Source: Streptomyces himalayensis subsp. himalayensis (GTDB taxonomy: Bacteria > Actinomycetota > Actinomycetes > Streptomycetales > Streptomycetaceae). From it: a DNA stretch of 64,000 nt. The notes beneath the pieces are model-generated. The model had not been told where the DNA came from. It made no database searches and was given only the letters and a program-made list of their open reading frames with translations. The number at the start of each line of letters is the position of its first letter. Within the stretch, counting starts at the first letter, position 1. This document shows positions 17,258 to 24,855 of the stretch, piece by piece. Both the position numbers and the translations under genes were made by a program. The stretch is taken from NCBI RefSeq assembly GCF_013778455.1, contig NZ_JACEHE010000014.1:62001-126000 (forward strand), written 5' to 3'.

Positions 17258-17289
17258 TTACTCGCTTTGCTCGTTACTCGCTTTACTCG
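17258..17289. repeat. AT-rich 16-bp tandem repeat in a divergent promoter region
   Basis: TTACTCGCTTTGCTCG (17258-17273) is followed directly by TTACTCGCTTTACTCG (17274-17289). Just upstream is the short inverted repeat ATACG-GAATTGT-CGTAT (17242-17258). The block stands out for low GC and lies 34 bp before the methyltransferase ATG and about 240 bp from the cobT start. Confidence 0.8.
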
Positions 17290-17322
17290 CTCGCCCGGCC
17301 CGCGGTGATCCACGGAGTAGCC

Positions 17323-18432
17323 ATGCCCTTCATTCAGCAGGCCATCCAGCACGCTGCCATCCAGCAGGCCGCCATCCGGCAGACCGTCGCCGAGCGGCGT
17401 CCCGCATGTCTGCGTGAACTCGCCCAGGGCACCGACCGGTTCCACGAGCCGCGCCGCACCGACTGTCCGTGGTGCGGCTCGGAGCGGCTGCGCATCCGGC
17501 TCCGTACCACCGATCTCGTCCAGCACAAGCCCGGCACCTTCGTCCTCGAGGAGTGCCTGGACTGCTCCCACTCCTTCCAGAACCCCCGCCTCACCCCCGA
17601 GGGCCGGGCCTTCTACCGCCGGGACGCCCACGACGGGCCCGGCTGCGGCGACGCCGGGCCGGTCTTCGGCGCCCGGTACGACGCCAGGCGCCACCAGGCC
17701 ATCGCCCAGGCGATGCTGCCGTTCGGCGAGCCCGAGAGCTGGCTCGACGTGGGCACCGGGCACGCCCGTTTCCCGGAGGCCGCCCGGGACGTCCACCCGT
17801 ACACGGCCTTCGACGGGGTCGACGAAGGGGCGGCCGTCCATGAGGGCGTCCGGGCCGGGCGCATCGAGGAGGGCCACCGGGGCTCCCTCACCGAGCTGGC
17901 GCCACGGCTCGCGGGCCGCTACGACGTGCTGAGCATGCTCCATCACCTGGAGCGCACCGCCGATCCGCGCGAGGAACTCGCCGCCGCCCACGCCGTGCTC
18001 CGGCCCGGCGGGCATCTGCTGATCGAGGCGGTCGACCCGGACAGCCGCTACGCCCGGGTGCTGGGCCGGTGGTGGGCGTCGTACGTACAGCCGCTGCACC
18101 TGCATCTGATCCCGCTCGGGAACCTGCTGCGGGAGCTGGAGAGCCTCGGCTACACGGTGGCGGCCGTCGACCGCCGCGAGGCCCATGTCCCGCTCGACCT
18201 CGGGACGGGGGTCGCGCTCGCCCTCGACCGCTGTCTGCCTGCGGCCGACCAGCCGTGGCGCAGTCGGCCGCCGAGCGGATTGCAGCGCACCGCCCGCACC
18301 GCCCTGAGCTGGGCCTCGAGCCCGCTCGTCGGCGCCGCCCGCGCCGCCGACCACATCCTCGCGCCTCTGACGAGCCGCACGCGTTTCGCCAACGCCTACC
18401 GGGTGATTGCCCGCAGGAACGAGGACGGGTGA
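17323..18432 (+). CDS. Zinc-ribbon class I SAM-dependent methyltransferase
   Basis: 369 residues. The N-terminus has two CxxC knuckles (CPWCG near residue 46 and CLDCS near 80), followed by a Rossmann-like methyltransferase domain with SWLDVGTGHARFPEAA (motif I) and DVLSMLHHLERTADP (motif post-I/II) and a Methyltransf_23-like ending. Such C-x-x-C plus methyltransferase proteins often act on sugars or lipids in surface-polymer pathways, but nothing here gives the substrate. ATG 17323 is preceded by GGAG at 5 nt. Residues 4-19 are an Ile/Gln/Ala repeat from three imperfect copies of a short DNA unit. Confidence 0.85.
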   Translation: MPFIQQAIQHAAIQQAAIRQTVAERRPACLRELAQGTDRFHEPRRTDCPWCGSERLRIRLRTTDLVQHKPGTFVLEECLDCSHSFQNPRLTPEGRAFYRRDAHDGPGCGDAGPVFGARYDARRHQAIAQAMLPFGEPESWLDVGTGHARFPEAARDVHPYTAFDGVDEGAAVHEGVRAGRIEEGHRGSLTELAPRLAGRYDVLSMLHHLERTADPREELAAAHAVLRPGGHLLIEAVDPDSRYARVLGRWWASYVQPLHLHLIPLGNLLRELESLGYTVAAVDRREAHVPLDLGTGVALALDRCLPAADQPWRSRPPSGLQRTARTALSWASSPLVGAARAADHILAPLTSRTRFANAYRVIARRNEDG

Positions 18433-18778
18433 CCCTACGTCGTGGGTTGTGCCCACCTGGAGCGGCACGCCCGCCCAGCGGGACCGGCCACCGGCCAGTA
18501 GCCGCGTACGTGCCGGAGGGGACGTGGCGGGATGTGCGCCCGCTGGGGGTACCTCCCAGGCCCTTAAGGCACTGGGGGAGGCTGGCGCAAACTCCGGGCT
18601 CCCCGAACGATGACGGTTCGGCGCCAGACCGAGGACGTACATCCCGGCGCGGCCCCGACTCAGCCACCGGCAGGTGGCGCACCGGCGCGGACCCGCAGCC
18701 GCGCACGCGCCCCGACCACCCACCGGCAGGTGGCGTGCCAGCCACCGTCGGGTGCCGGGGCGCGCAGCGCCCCGGAGA
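18433..18778. repeat. Mosaic intergenic repeat, copy A
   Basis: Fills the gap between two convergent genes. It matches the reverse complement of 46600-46880 over most of its length (shared words: GGGACGTGGCGGGATGTGCG, GGCTGGCGCAAAC, GCGCCAGACC, TACATCCCGGCGCGGCCCCG). A 38-bp module at 18543-18580 with a CCCTTAAGG centre interrupts the sequence between GTGCGCCCG and GCTGGCGC; in copy B the same module sits elsewhere. ACCGGCAGGTGGCG is also repeated internally near 18666 and 18722. Confidence 0.85.
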
Positions 18779-19978
18779 TCAGCCGCGCAGCACCAGTGCC
18801 TGACCCGCCACCACCAGCAGCACCTGCTCGCACTCGGCCGCGAACGCCGCGTTCAGGCGGCCGAGTTCGTCGCGGTAGCGGCGGCCCGACGCGGTGGCCG
18901 GGACGATGCCCGAGCCCACCTCGTTCGAGACGGCCACGACGGTACGCCGGGTGCGGCGCACCGCGTCCGTCAGCTCCACCACCCGCTTGCGCAGCGCACG
19001 CTCGCCGCCCCCCGCCCACTCGGCGTCGTCCCACGCGTTCACCGCGTCCATGGCATACGTCAGCCACAGTGACAGACAGTCGATGAGCAACGGCGGCCCG
19101 CTCTGCTCCAGCAGAGGCACGAGATCGCAGGTCTCGGTGGTGTGCCACGAGCCTGGCCGCCGCTCGCGGTGCGCGGCCACCCGGTCCGCCCACTCGGCGT
19201 CACCGCCCCGCGCGCCGCCCGTCGCCACGTACAGCACATCCGGGAAGGACTCCAGCCGCCGCTCGGCCTCCACGGACTTCCCCGAACGCGCCCCGCCCAG
19301 CACCAGCGTCCGGCGCGGCACGTCCGGCACGTCCTCGTAGGAGCCGACCACGAGCGTCGTCCCGTCCGGCACGGCTCGCGCCCCCGCGGCCGCCAGCCGG
19401 CGCCGCAACTCCGCACCGGGCGGCACGTCGTGGTCCAGATGGACCGCGATCACGTCGGTGGTGGCGGTCACCGCCCCCGCGGCCCGCAGCCGCGCCAGCG
19501 CGTCCGGCCGGCCGACCACGTCCGCCAGCACCATGTCGTACGGCGCGTGCCCCTCCTCCAGTCCCGCCGGCGCGGCCCCCGGCGGCATGTACAGCAGCCG
19601 CTGCCCGTCCGGGCCCGTCACCTCGTACCCGGTGCCCGGCGCGTCCATCGCCAGCGCATGCACCCGGTGGCCGCTCATCAGCGCCAACTCGCGTCCGTCG
19701 GGCACCCGGGCGGGCCCCGGCAGCCCGGCAGGCACCTCGACCGCCGGGCCCTCGTGGGGGTGGGAGAGCAGGACCTGGCGTACGCCCCCCAGCATGCGTC
19801 CCGCACGGGCGGCGGCCAACGCCGCGCCCGGTGTGAGATCGAGCAGCAGCGTGCTGTCCACGAGCAGCGCGGTGGCGGCACGCGCCGCCTCGCCGAGCGC
19901 GGCCGAGCAGGAGGCACAGGGGCAGCCGGGGCGCGGCAGACCCTCGGGGCCTCCGGTGCCGAGCAGAGTCAGTTCCAC
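18779..19978 (-). CDS. cobU: Fusion of a metallo-beta-lactamase-like domain with CobU
   Basis: 399 residues. The C-terminal half (about 215-399) is CobU, the adenosylcobinamide kinase / guanylyltransferase: P-loop RTLVLGGARSGKSVEAERRL, then LLIDCLSLWLTYAM, and VVAVSNEVGSGIVP near the end. The N-terminal half (1-210) begins MELTLLGTGGPEG and has PGCPCASC, resembling PhnP-like metallo-beta-lactamase proteins, but the metal motif HxHxDH is degenerate (LLSHPHEGPAVEV). The start is GTG 19978 with GGAGG at 8 nt. It acts with CobS and CobT in nucleotide-loop assembly; the role of the N-terminal domain is unknown. Confidence 0.93.
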   Translation of the reverse strand: MELTLLGTGGPEGLPRPGCPCASCSAALGEAARAATALLVDSTLLLDLTPGAALAAARAGRMLGGVRQVLLSHPHEGPAVEVPAGLPGPARVPDGRELALMSGHRVHALAMDAPGTGYEVTGPDGQRLLYMPPGAAPAGLEEGHAPYDMVLADVVGRPDALARLRAAGAVTATTDVIAVHLDHDVPPGAELRRRLAAAGARAVPDGTTLVVGSYEDVPDVPRRTLVLGGARSGKSVEAERRLESFPDVLYVATGGARGGDAEWADRVAAHRERRPGSWHTTETCDLVPLLEQSGPPLLIDCLSLWLTYAMDAVNAWDDAEWAGGGERALRKRVVELTDAVRRTRRTVVAVSNEVGSGIVPATASGRRYRDELGRLNAAFAAECEQVLLVVAGQALVLRG

Positions 19979-20031
19979 GGAAAGATCCTCCCGCGCCGTC
20001 GCCGCCGCTGCGCGTCCGGCTAGGCTTCAAT

Positions 20032-20075
20032 CGGCTTCAGCTGCTCCGAAGTCACTTCGGAGCAGCCTCGAAGCC
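20032..20075. promoter_or_regulatory. Long palindrome in the cobU / small-gene divergent region
   Basis: Positions 20041-20052 and 20054-20065 are perfect 12-bp arms (CTGCTCCGAAGT and its complement) around a single C. Outside them CGGCTTC (20032-20038) pairs with GAAGCCG. It lies between the divergent cobU start (19978) and the small gene at 20124, so it is more likely an operator or leader hairpin than a terminator of a convergent pair. Confidence 0.7.
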
Positions 20076-20123
20076 GCTTTGCAGCAGCTTTGGAAGCACC
20101 TCTTACACCCTCGGGAGGCCGGC

Positions 20124-20342
20124 ATGGCGGCGTGGACGTGGCGTTTCGAGAAGTCGGACGGGACGGAGGTCCAGCCGGCCGTGCAGCCGGAGGAGTTCAC
20201 CACTCAGGGGGACGCCGAGTCCTGGATCGGCGAGCACTGGAGGGAACTCGCGGACGGCGGAGCGGACCAGGTGACGCTCTTCGAGGACGCGACCCTGATC
20301 TACGGCCCGATGAGCCTCCACGCGGAGGAGGCCCAGGCCTGA
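20124..20342 (+). CDS. Small conserved acidic protein, unknown
   Basis: 72 residues, MAAWTWRFEKSDGTEVQPA at the start and DQVTLFEDATLIYGPMSLHA near the end. It looks like a compact cytoplasmic domain with several aromatic residues; similar small proteins are common in streptomycete genomes, without a function known to me. ATG 20124 has GGGAGG upstream at good spacing. The last codons and stop are the first unit of a tandem repeat that continues 100 bp downstream. Confidence 0.82.
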   Translation: MAAWTWRFEKSDGTEVQPAVQPEEFTTQGDAESWIGEHWRELADGGADQVTLFEDATLIYGPMSLHAEEAQA

Positions 20343-20442
20343 CGGACCGTCCCGGGCCTGACGGACGGTTCCCAGGCCTGACAGACGGTTCCCAGGCCTG
20401 ACGAGTCGTCCAGAACGACCGTCCCAGGCCTGACGGAGCGTT
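20332..20442 (+). repeat. Four to five ~20-bp tandem repeats including a stop codon
   Basis: The unit CCCAGGCCTGACGGACGGTT recurs at 20332 (19 bp), 20351, 20371, 20391 (with a 12-bp insert) and 20423. The first unit contains the TGA stop (20340-20342) of the small gene at 20124, and every unit repeats GGCCTGAC. The block ends before the converging methyltransferase gene. Confidence 0.9.
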
Positions 20443-20471
20443 GCGGGCAAACGTGCGGGGCAGGCCCCAGC

Positions 20472-21257
20472 TCAGCCCCGCACCCCGCAAAGATGGAGCA
20501 ACGCCGCCACCCGGCGGTAAGGATCCGTCCGCCCGGCGCGCTCCTCCGCGGAGAGGAGCGCGCCGAAGTCGTCAGGGACGGCGGCGTCATCGGCCGCCGT
20601 ATCCGTGAAGACCCGCACCCCGTACCACGCACGCAGCGGCGCGCCGATCCCCGCCAGCGTGGCGGTGAGCGCGTCCAGCCGGTCGGCCCGGACACGCAGC
20701 CCCAGCCGGTTCGTATAGGCGTCGGTGTCGAACGCCTCCATCGCCCCGGCCCAGTCGCCGGCCAGCGCCGGCCGCATCGCCAGCGCGTCGGCGTTCCGTA
20801 CCAGCAACGACAGCAGCCCGCCGGGGGCCAGCATCCGGGCGAGGCCCGCCAGCAGCGGGTCCGGCTCCTCGACGTACATCAGCACGCCGTGGCACAGCAC
20901 CACGTCGAAGCTGCCCGGCAGGAAGTGCACGCCCGTGTCCCGGCCGTCGCCCTCGACCAGCCGCACCCGCTGCCGTATGCCCTCCGGCTCGGCGGCAAGC
21001 GCCTCACGCGCCGCGGCGACCATCTTCGGGTCCTGCTCCAGGCCGGTCACCTTGTGGCCGGCTCGGGCCAGTCGCAGCGCCTGCGTGCCCTGGCCCATGC
21101 CGACATCGAGCACCCGCAGCCGCTGTCCGACGGGGAAGCACCCCGCCAGCTGCTCGTCGAGCTGCCGCGCCACCAGTTCCTGACGTACGGCGTTGCGCAA
21201 GCCCCCGAGCCCCTGCAGCCAGGTGGCCGCCCCCCGCGTGAAAGCCTCTGCGCTCAG
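20472..21257 (-). CDS. Class I SAM-dependent methyltransferase, start uncertain
   Basis: About 261 residues. Motif I is RVLDVGMGQGTQALRLA, followed by GHKVTGLEQDPKMVAAA, VEGDGRDTG and FDVVLCHGVLMYVEEPDP, a CmoM/Methyltransf_11-type enzyme. The substrate is unknown. The frame is open to 21443, but that would overlap the DUF3043 gene by 190 bp. Homology begins near the Ser-Ala-Glu-Ala-Phe segment right at the DUF3043 stop, where no ATG, GTG or TTG occurs. A CTG at 21257 in a CTGA overlap, with GGAGAG upstream, is the best-positioned candidate; a TTG downstream is the other option. Confidence 0.85.
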   Translation of the reverse strand: MSAEAFTRGAATWLQGLGGLRNAVRQELVARQLDEQLAGCFPVGQRLRVLDVGMGQGTQALRLARAGHKVTGLEQDPKMVAAAREALAAEPEGIRQRVRLVEGDGRDTGVHFLPGSFDVVLCHGVLMYVEEPDPLLAGLARMLAPGGLLSLLVRNADALAMRPALAGDWAGAMEAFDTDAYTNRLGLRVRADRLDALTATLAGIGAPLRAWYGVRVFTDTAADDAAVPDDFGALLSAEERAGRTDPYRRVAALLHLCGVRG

Positions 21258-21850
21258 GGCCGCTCTCCGCGCTTGACCTGCGGCTTCGGCAGCCGGAGCC
21301 GGCGCATCTGGAGCGTACGCATCAGGGCGTAGGCGACGGCGCCCCGCTTGGGCTGGTCCGCGAAGCGCGTGTTCAGCTGCTTCTTCAGCCGGATCGCGAG
21401 GCCGATCGAGTCGACGACGATCAGGACGATCACGAACAGCCACAGCAGCAGTGCGGCGTTCTGGATGGCCGGCACGCGGACCATGCTCAGGACGAGGATG
21501 ATCACCGCGAGCGGCAGGAAGAACTCGGCGATGCTGAACCGCGAGTCCACGAAGTCACGCGCGAACCGCCGGACCGGGCCCTTGTCGCGGACGGGCAGAT
21601 AGCGCTCGTCACCGCTCGCCAGCGCCTGGCGCTGCCGCTCCATCTGCGCACGGCGCTCGTCGCGCTGCCGCTTCGCGGCCTCCTTGCGCGTCAGCTTGGT
21701 GTTGGCGACACTTCGGCGCTGCGTCTGGGCCTCGCTGCGCTTGGGCGTCGGACGACCCTTCGGGGCCTGCGGGTCACGGGTCTCGTTGGAGTTGGTCACC
21801 GACGCCTTGGCGGCGGGTGCCTTCTCTTCTTTGGCACGGCTACGGAACAC
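21254..21850 (-). CDS. DUF3043 membrane protein
   Basis: 198 residues. A basic, charged N-terminal half (AKEEKAPAAK to LTRKEAAKRQRDERRAQMER) precedes ERYLPVRDKGPVRRFARDFVDSR, then two transmembrane helices (FFLPLAVIILVLSMV and AALLLWLFVIVLIVVDSIGL). This is the DUF3043 layout. GTG 21850 matches the family start (FRSRAKEEK); the Shine-Dalgarno sequence is weak. It is divergent from pspA across a 307-bp gap and its stop overlaps the downstream methyltransferase by 4 bp. Function unknown. Confidence 0.9.
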   Translation of the reverse strand: MFRSRAKEEKAPAAKASVTNSNETRDPQAPKGRPTPKRSEAQTQRRSVANTKLTRKEAAKRQRDERRAQMERQRQALASGDERYLPVRDKGPVRRFARDFVDSRFSIAEFFLPLAVIILVLSMVRVPAIQNAALLLWLFVIVLIVVDSIGLAIRLKKQLNTRFADQPKRGAVAYALMRTLQMRRLRLPKPQVKRGERP

Positions 21851-21897
21851 AAAATCCAAGGGTACGTGGTGCGGGGGAATGGACCCCAGCCCGGTGG

Positions 21898-21925
21898 GGA
21901 ACGATCCGGCAACACCGTACGTCTG
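21898..21925 (+). promoter_or_regulatory. Candidate ECF-type promoter upstream of pspA
   Basis: GGAAC (21898-21902) and CGTCTG (21920-21925) with 17 bp between resemble the GAAC / CGTC elements of extracytoplasmic sigma factors such as streptomycete sigma-E. It reads toward pspA, leaving a leader of about 230 nt. The rest of the 307-bp divergent region (21851-22157) shows no other clear element. By-eye call only. Confidence 0.35.
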
Positions 21926-22157
21926 TACAGGCACCACCGTGCGTATGGAGTGGGGCAGACCGGACGTCGTCGGCGGTTCTCCTCAGTGATCCCTGGGAGA
22001 CACCTACTCCCTACGCCGGAGCAGGGCCGCAAGCAGTCGTCCTTGGGGATGAGCGCATCGGTCCCCGAACAGTGCGGTAATGGAGGCAGGGCCCGTACTG
22101 TGGGTTCTGTTGAAGACCTGGGAGCTGGAGTCCGTCAGAAGGGGGCGCGCGAAGCCC

Positions 22158-22958
22158 ATGAGCGGTGTCATGAAGCGTATGGGGATGATCTTCCGCGCGA
22201 AGGCGAACAAGGCCCTGGACCGGGCCGAGGACCCGCGCGAGACCCTCGACTACTCGTACCAGAAGCAGCTGGAGCTGCTTCAGAAGGTGCGCCGCGGCGT
22301 CGCCGATGTTGCGACCTCCCGCAAGCGCCTGGAGCTGCAGCTCAACCAGCTCCAGACCCAGTCGGCCAAGCTGGAGGACCAGGGCCGCAAGGCGCTGGCG
22401 CTGGGCCGTGAGGACCTGGCCCGCGAGGCGCTCTCCCGCCGCGCCGCTCTCCAGCAGCAGGTGACGGACCTGGAGACGCAGCACCAGACCCTGTCGGGCG
22501 AGGAGGAGAAGCTCACCCTGGCGGCCCAGCGGCTGCAGGCCAAGGTGGACGCCTTCCGCACGAAGAAGGAGACCATCAAGGCCACCTACACCGCGGCCCA
22601 GGCGCAGACCCGGATCGGCGAGGCCTTCTCCGGCATCTCGGAGGAGATGGGCGACGTGGGCCTGGCGATCCAGCGCGCCGAGGACAAGACCGCGCAGCTC
22701 CAGGCGCGGGCCGGCGCGATCGACGAGCTGCTGGCCTCCGGCGCCCTCGACGACCCCTCGGGCATGGCCAAGGACGACATCCAGGCCGAGCTGGACCGGC
22801 TCTCCGGTGGTACGGATGTAGAGCTGGAGCTGCAACGCATGAAGGCCGAGCTGGCCGGTGGTTCCACCCAGCAGCAGGCGATCGAGGGCGGCACGGCCGG
22901 CAGCCAGGGACAGCAGCAGTCCCAGCAGCAGGACACCCCGCGCTTCGACAAGCAGTAG
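22158..22958 (+). CDS. pspA: Phage-shock protein A / IM30 family
   Basis: 266 residues, almost entirely coiled-coil helix with a Gln-rich C-terminal tail (QQQAIEGGTAGSQGQQQSQQQ). The N-terminus MSGVMKRMGMIFRAKANKAL is the amphipathic membrane-binding helix of PspA proteins. It forms ESCRT-III-like assemblies that protect the membrane under stress; in streptomycetes pspA responds to envelope stress. ATG 22158 is chosen, ATG 22170 is possible. It is followed 37 bp later by the PspAA gene, and then by a two-component system and an RND exporter, consistent with an envelope-stress locus. Confidence 0.95.
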   Translation: MSGVMKRMGMIFRAKANKALDRAEDPRETLDYSYQKQLELLQKVRRGVADVATSRKRLELQLNQLQTQSAKLEDQGRKALALGREDLAREALSRRAALQQQVTDLETQHQTLSGEEEKLTLAAQRLQAKVDAFRTKKETIKATYTAAQAQTRIGEAFSGISEEMGDVGLAIQRAEDKTAQLQARAGAIDELLASGALDDPSGMAKDDIQAELDRLSGGTDVELELQRMKAELAGGSTQQQAIEGGTAGSQGQQQSQQQDTPRFDKQ

Positions 22959-22995
22959 CCACCCCGCCGCCGCCATCACGTCCGAGGAGGGCGAC

Positions 22996-23274
22996 ATGAT
23001 CGTACGGATCATGGGGGAGGGGCAGGTGAAGCTGGCAGACAGCCACTTCGCCGAACTGAACAAGCTGGACGAGGCGCTGCTCTCCGAGATGGAGAGCGGC
23101 GACGGCCCCGGCTTCCGCCAGACCCTGCACGCCCTCCTGGAAAAGGTCCGCGAACTGGGCACCCCGCTCCCGGACGACTCCCTGGAACCCTCAGAACTGA
23201 TCCTCCCGGCCCCGGACGCCACCCTGGAGGAAGTCCGGGAGCTGTTGAGCGACGACGGCCTGATCCCCGGCTGA
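22996..23274 (+). CDS. pspAA: PspA-associated protein PspAA
   Basis: 92-residue companion of PspA. MIVRIMGEGQVKLADSHF and the LNKLDEALLSEMESGD stretch followed by DDSLEPSELILPAPDATLEE are the PspAA signature, a small domain encoded next to pspA in actinobacteria and proposed to modulate it. ATG 22996 has GAGGAGG upstream. The final codons and stop (DGLIPG, TGA 23272-23274) are the first part of a 61-bp tandem repeat. Confidence 0.92.
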   Translation: MIVRIMGEGQVKLADSHFAELNKLDEALLSEMESGDGPGFRQTLHALLEKVRELGTPLPDDSLEPSELILPAPDATLEEVRELLSDDGLIPG

Positions 23275-23450
23275 CGGCGGTCTGATCTCCCGCTGTCCGC
23301 TCCCAGCCCACGACGGCGGCCTGATCCCCGGCTGACGGCGGTCTGATCTTCGGCTGTCCGCTCCCAGCCCACGACGGCCGCTTGATCCCCGGCTGGCTTC
23401 GGCCTGATCCCCGGCTGACTTCGGCGTCCGCTCCCCGCCCACGACGGCGG
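23251..23450 (+). repeat. 61-bp tandem repeats including the pspAA stop codon
   Basis: Units begin at 23251, 23312, 23373 and (partial) 23443, each opening with GACGRCGGCC and containing CTGATCCCCGGCTGA and TGTCCGCTCCCAGCCCAC. The third unit has an internal duplication and is longer. The first unit is the end of pspAA. The array fills most of the 252-bp gap before the histidine kinase. Confidence 0.92.
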
Positions 23451-23526
23451 CACGCGCATGTGAAGGGCGCCCCATCGCAAGCCCGCCCGTTCCGCCGCCC
23501 GCCGGGGCCCCGTACCGTGGCTGGAC

Positions 23527-24855
23527 GTGACCCCTCCCCAGAGCCCAGGCCCCTGGACCCGCGCAAGGACCTGGCTGCAGGCCCACCCCCGGGCCCTGGA
23601 CGCCGCCCTCGCGGCCGCCGTTCTCGTCTGCATGATCGTCGGCTCCTTCGCCGACCCCGGCCGCCACGGCGGCCCCAAGTGGGGCACGCACACGCCCGAC
23701 GCCCTCAGCCTCAGCCTGATGGTGCTCGGCGCCGGCACGCTGGTCCTCCGCCGGGCGCGCCCCATGATCGTGCTGGCCGCGACCGGTGCCCTGTCCCTCG
23801 TGGAGCTGGTCACCGGCGACCCGCGCACCCCCGTCGCGATGTGCGCGGTCGTCGCGCTCTACACCGTCGCCGCCCGCACCGACCGGTCCACCACCTGGCG
23901 GGTCGCCCTGCCCACGATGACGGTGCTGACGGCGGCCGGGATGCTGGCCGGACCGCTGCCCTGGTACGCGCAGGAGAACATCGCCGTCTTCGCGTGGACC
24001 GGTATGGCCGCGGCAGCGGGCGACGCCGTCCGCAGCCGCCGCGACTTCGTGGGCGCCATCCGGGAACGCGCCGAACGGGCCGAGCGCACCCGCGAGGAGG
24101 AGGCCCGGCGCCGGGTCGCGGAGGAGCGGCTGCGGATCGCCCGCGATCTGCACGACGTGGTGGCGCACCACATCGCGCTCGTCAACGTCCAGGCCGGGGT
24201 CGCGGCGCACGTCATGGACAAGCGGCCCGACCAGGCCAAGGAGGCCCTCGCCCACGTACGGGAGGCCAGCCGCTCCGCGCTCAACGAACTCCGCGCCACC
24301 GTGGGCCTGTTGCGGCAGACCGGAGACCCCGAGGCGCCCACCGAGCCCGCTCCGGGCCTGCACCGTCTCGACGAACTCGTCGACACCTTCCGCCATGCGG
24401 GCCTCCCGGTGGAGGTGGCCCGCGCCGATCACGGGGCGCCGCTGCCCGCGGCCGTGGACCTCGCCGCGTACCGCATCATCCAGGAGGCGCTGACCAACGT
24501 GCAGAAGCACGCCGGGAGGCAGGCCAAGGCCGAGGTCAGCGTCGTCCGCGTAGGCCCCGATCTCGAGGTGACCGTGCTGGACGACGGACGGGGTCAGGAC
24601 GCCCCGCCGCAGGACGGCGGCGGGCACGGGCTGCTCGGCATGCGGGAGCGGGTCACCGCGCTCGGCGGCAGCTGCACCGCCGGCCCCCGTTACGGAGGCG
24701 GGTTCCGGGTCCATGCGATCCTGCCGGTCCAGAACCGTGCGCGCCAGGCCACGGAAGAGACGCAGACAGGGACTCGGACAGGGACTCGGACAGGGACTCG
24801 GACAGAGCCTCGGACACAGACACAGACACAGACGCAGACGGGGAACCGCGTATGA
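23527..24855 (+). CDS. NarL-type sensor histidine kinase
   Basis: 442 residues. About five to six hydrophobic helices occupy residues 20-170, followed by a HisKA_3 dimerisation box RDLHDVVAHHIALVNVQAG with the phosphoacceptor His (about residue 217) and a HATPase domain (EALTNVQKHAG, VTVLDDGRG, GHGLLGMRERV). GTG start. The C-terminal tail after residue 410 is a Thr/Arg/Gly then Gln/Thr repeat encoded by a DNA microsatellite, absent from the family core. The stop overlaps the response-regulator start as ATGA. Downstream of pspA-pspAA it is a likely envelope or membrane-stress sensor. Confidence 0.93.
   Translation: MTPPQSPGPWTRARTWLQAHPRALDAALAAAVLVCMIVGSFADPGRHGGPKWGTHTPDALSLSLMVLGAGTLVLRRARPMIVLAATGALSLVELVTGDPRTPVAMCAVVALYTVAARTDRSTTWRVALPTMTVLTAAGMLAGPLPWYAQENIAVFAWTGMAAAAGDAVRSRRDFVGAIRERAERAERTREEEARRRVAEERLRIARDLHDVVAHHIALVNVQAGVAAHVMDKRPDQAKEALAHVREASRSALNELRATVGLLRQTGDPEAPTEPAPGLHRLDELVDTFRHAGLPVEVARADHGAPLPAAVDLAAYRIIQEALTNVQKHAGRQAKAEVSVVRVGPDLEVTVLDDGRGQDAPPQDGGGHGLLGMRERVTALGGSCTAGPRYGGGFRVHAILPVQNRARQATEETQTGTRTGTRTGTRTEPRTQTQTQTQTGNRV
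24766..24837 (+). repeat. Minisatellite in the kinase C-terminal coding region
   Basis: Three perfect 12-bp units ACAGGGACTCGG start at 24766, 24778 and 24790, a degenerate fourth follows at 24802, then four 6-bp ACACAG-like units (24814-24837). All units are multiples of 3, so copy-number change lengthens or shortens the protein tail without frameshift. Confidence 0.95.

Noticed and set aside
18601-19086. A Pro/Arg/Thr-rich plus-strand frame starting at 18610
   Set aside because: It starts in the repeat element and continues antisense to cobU.
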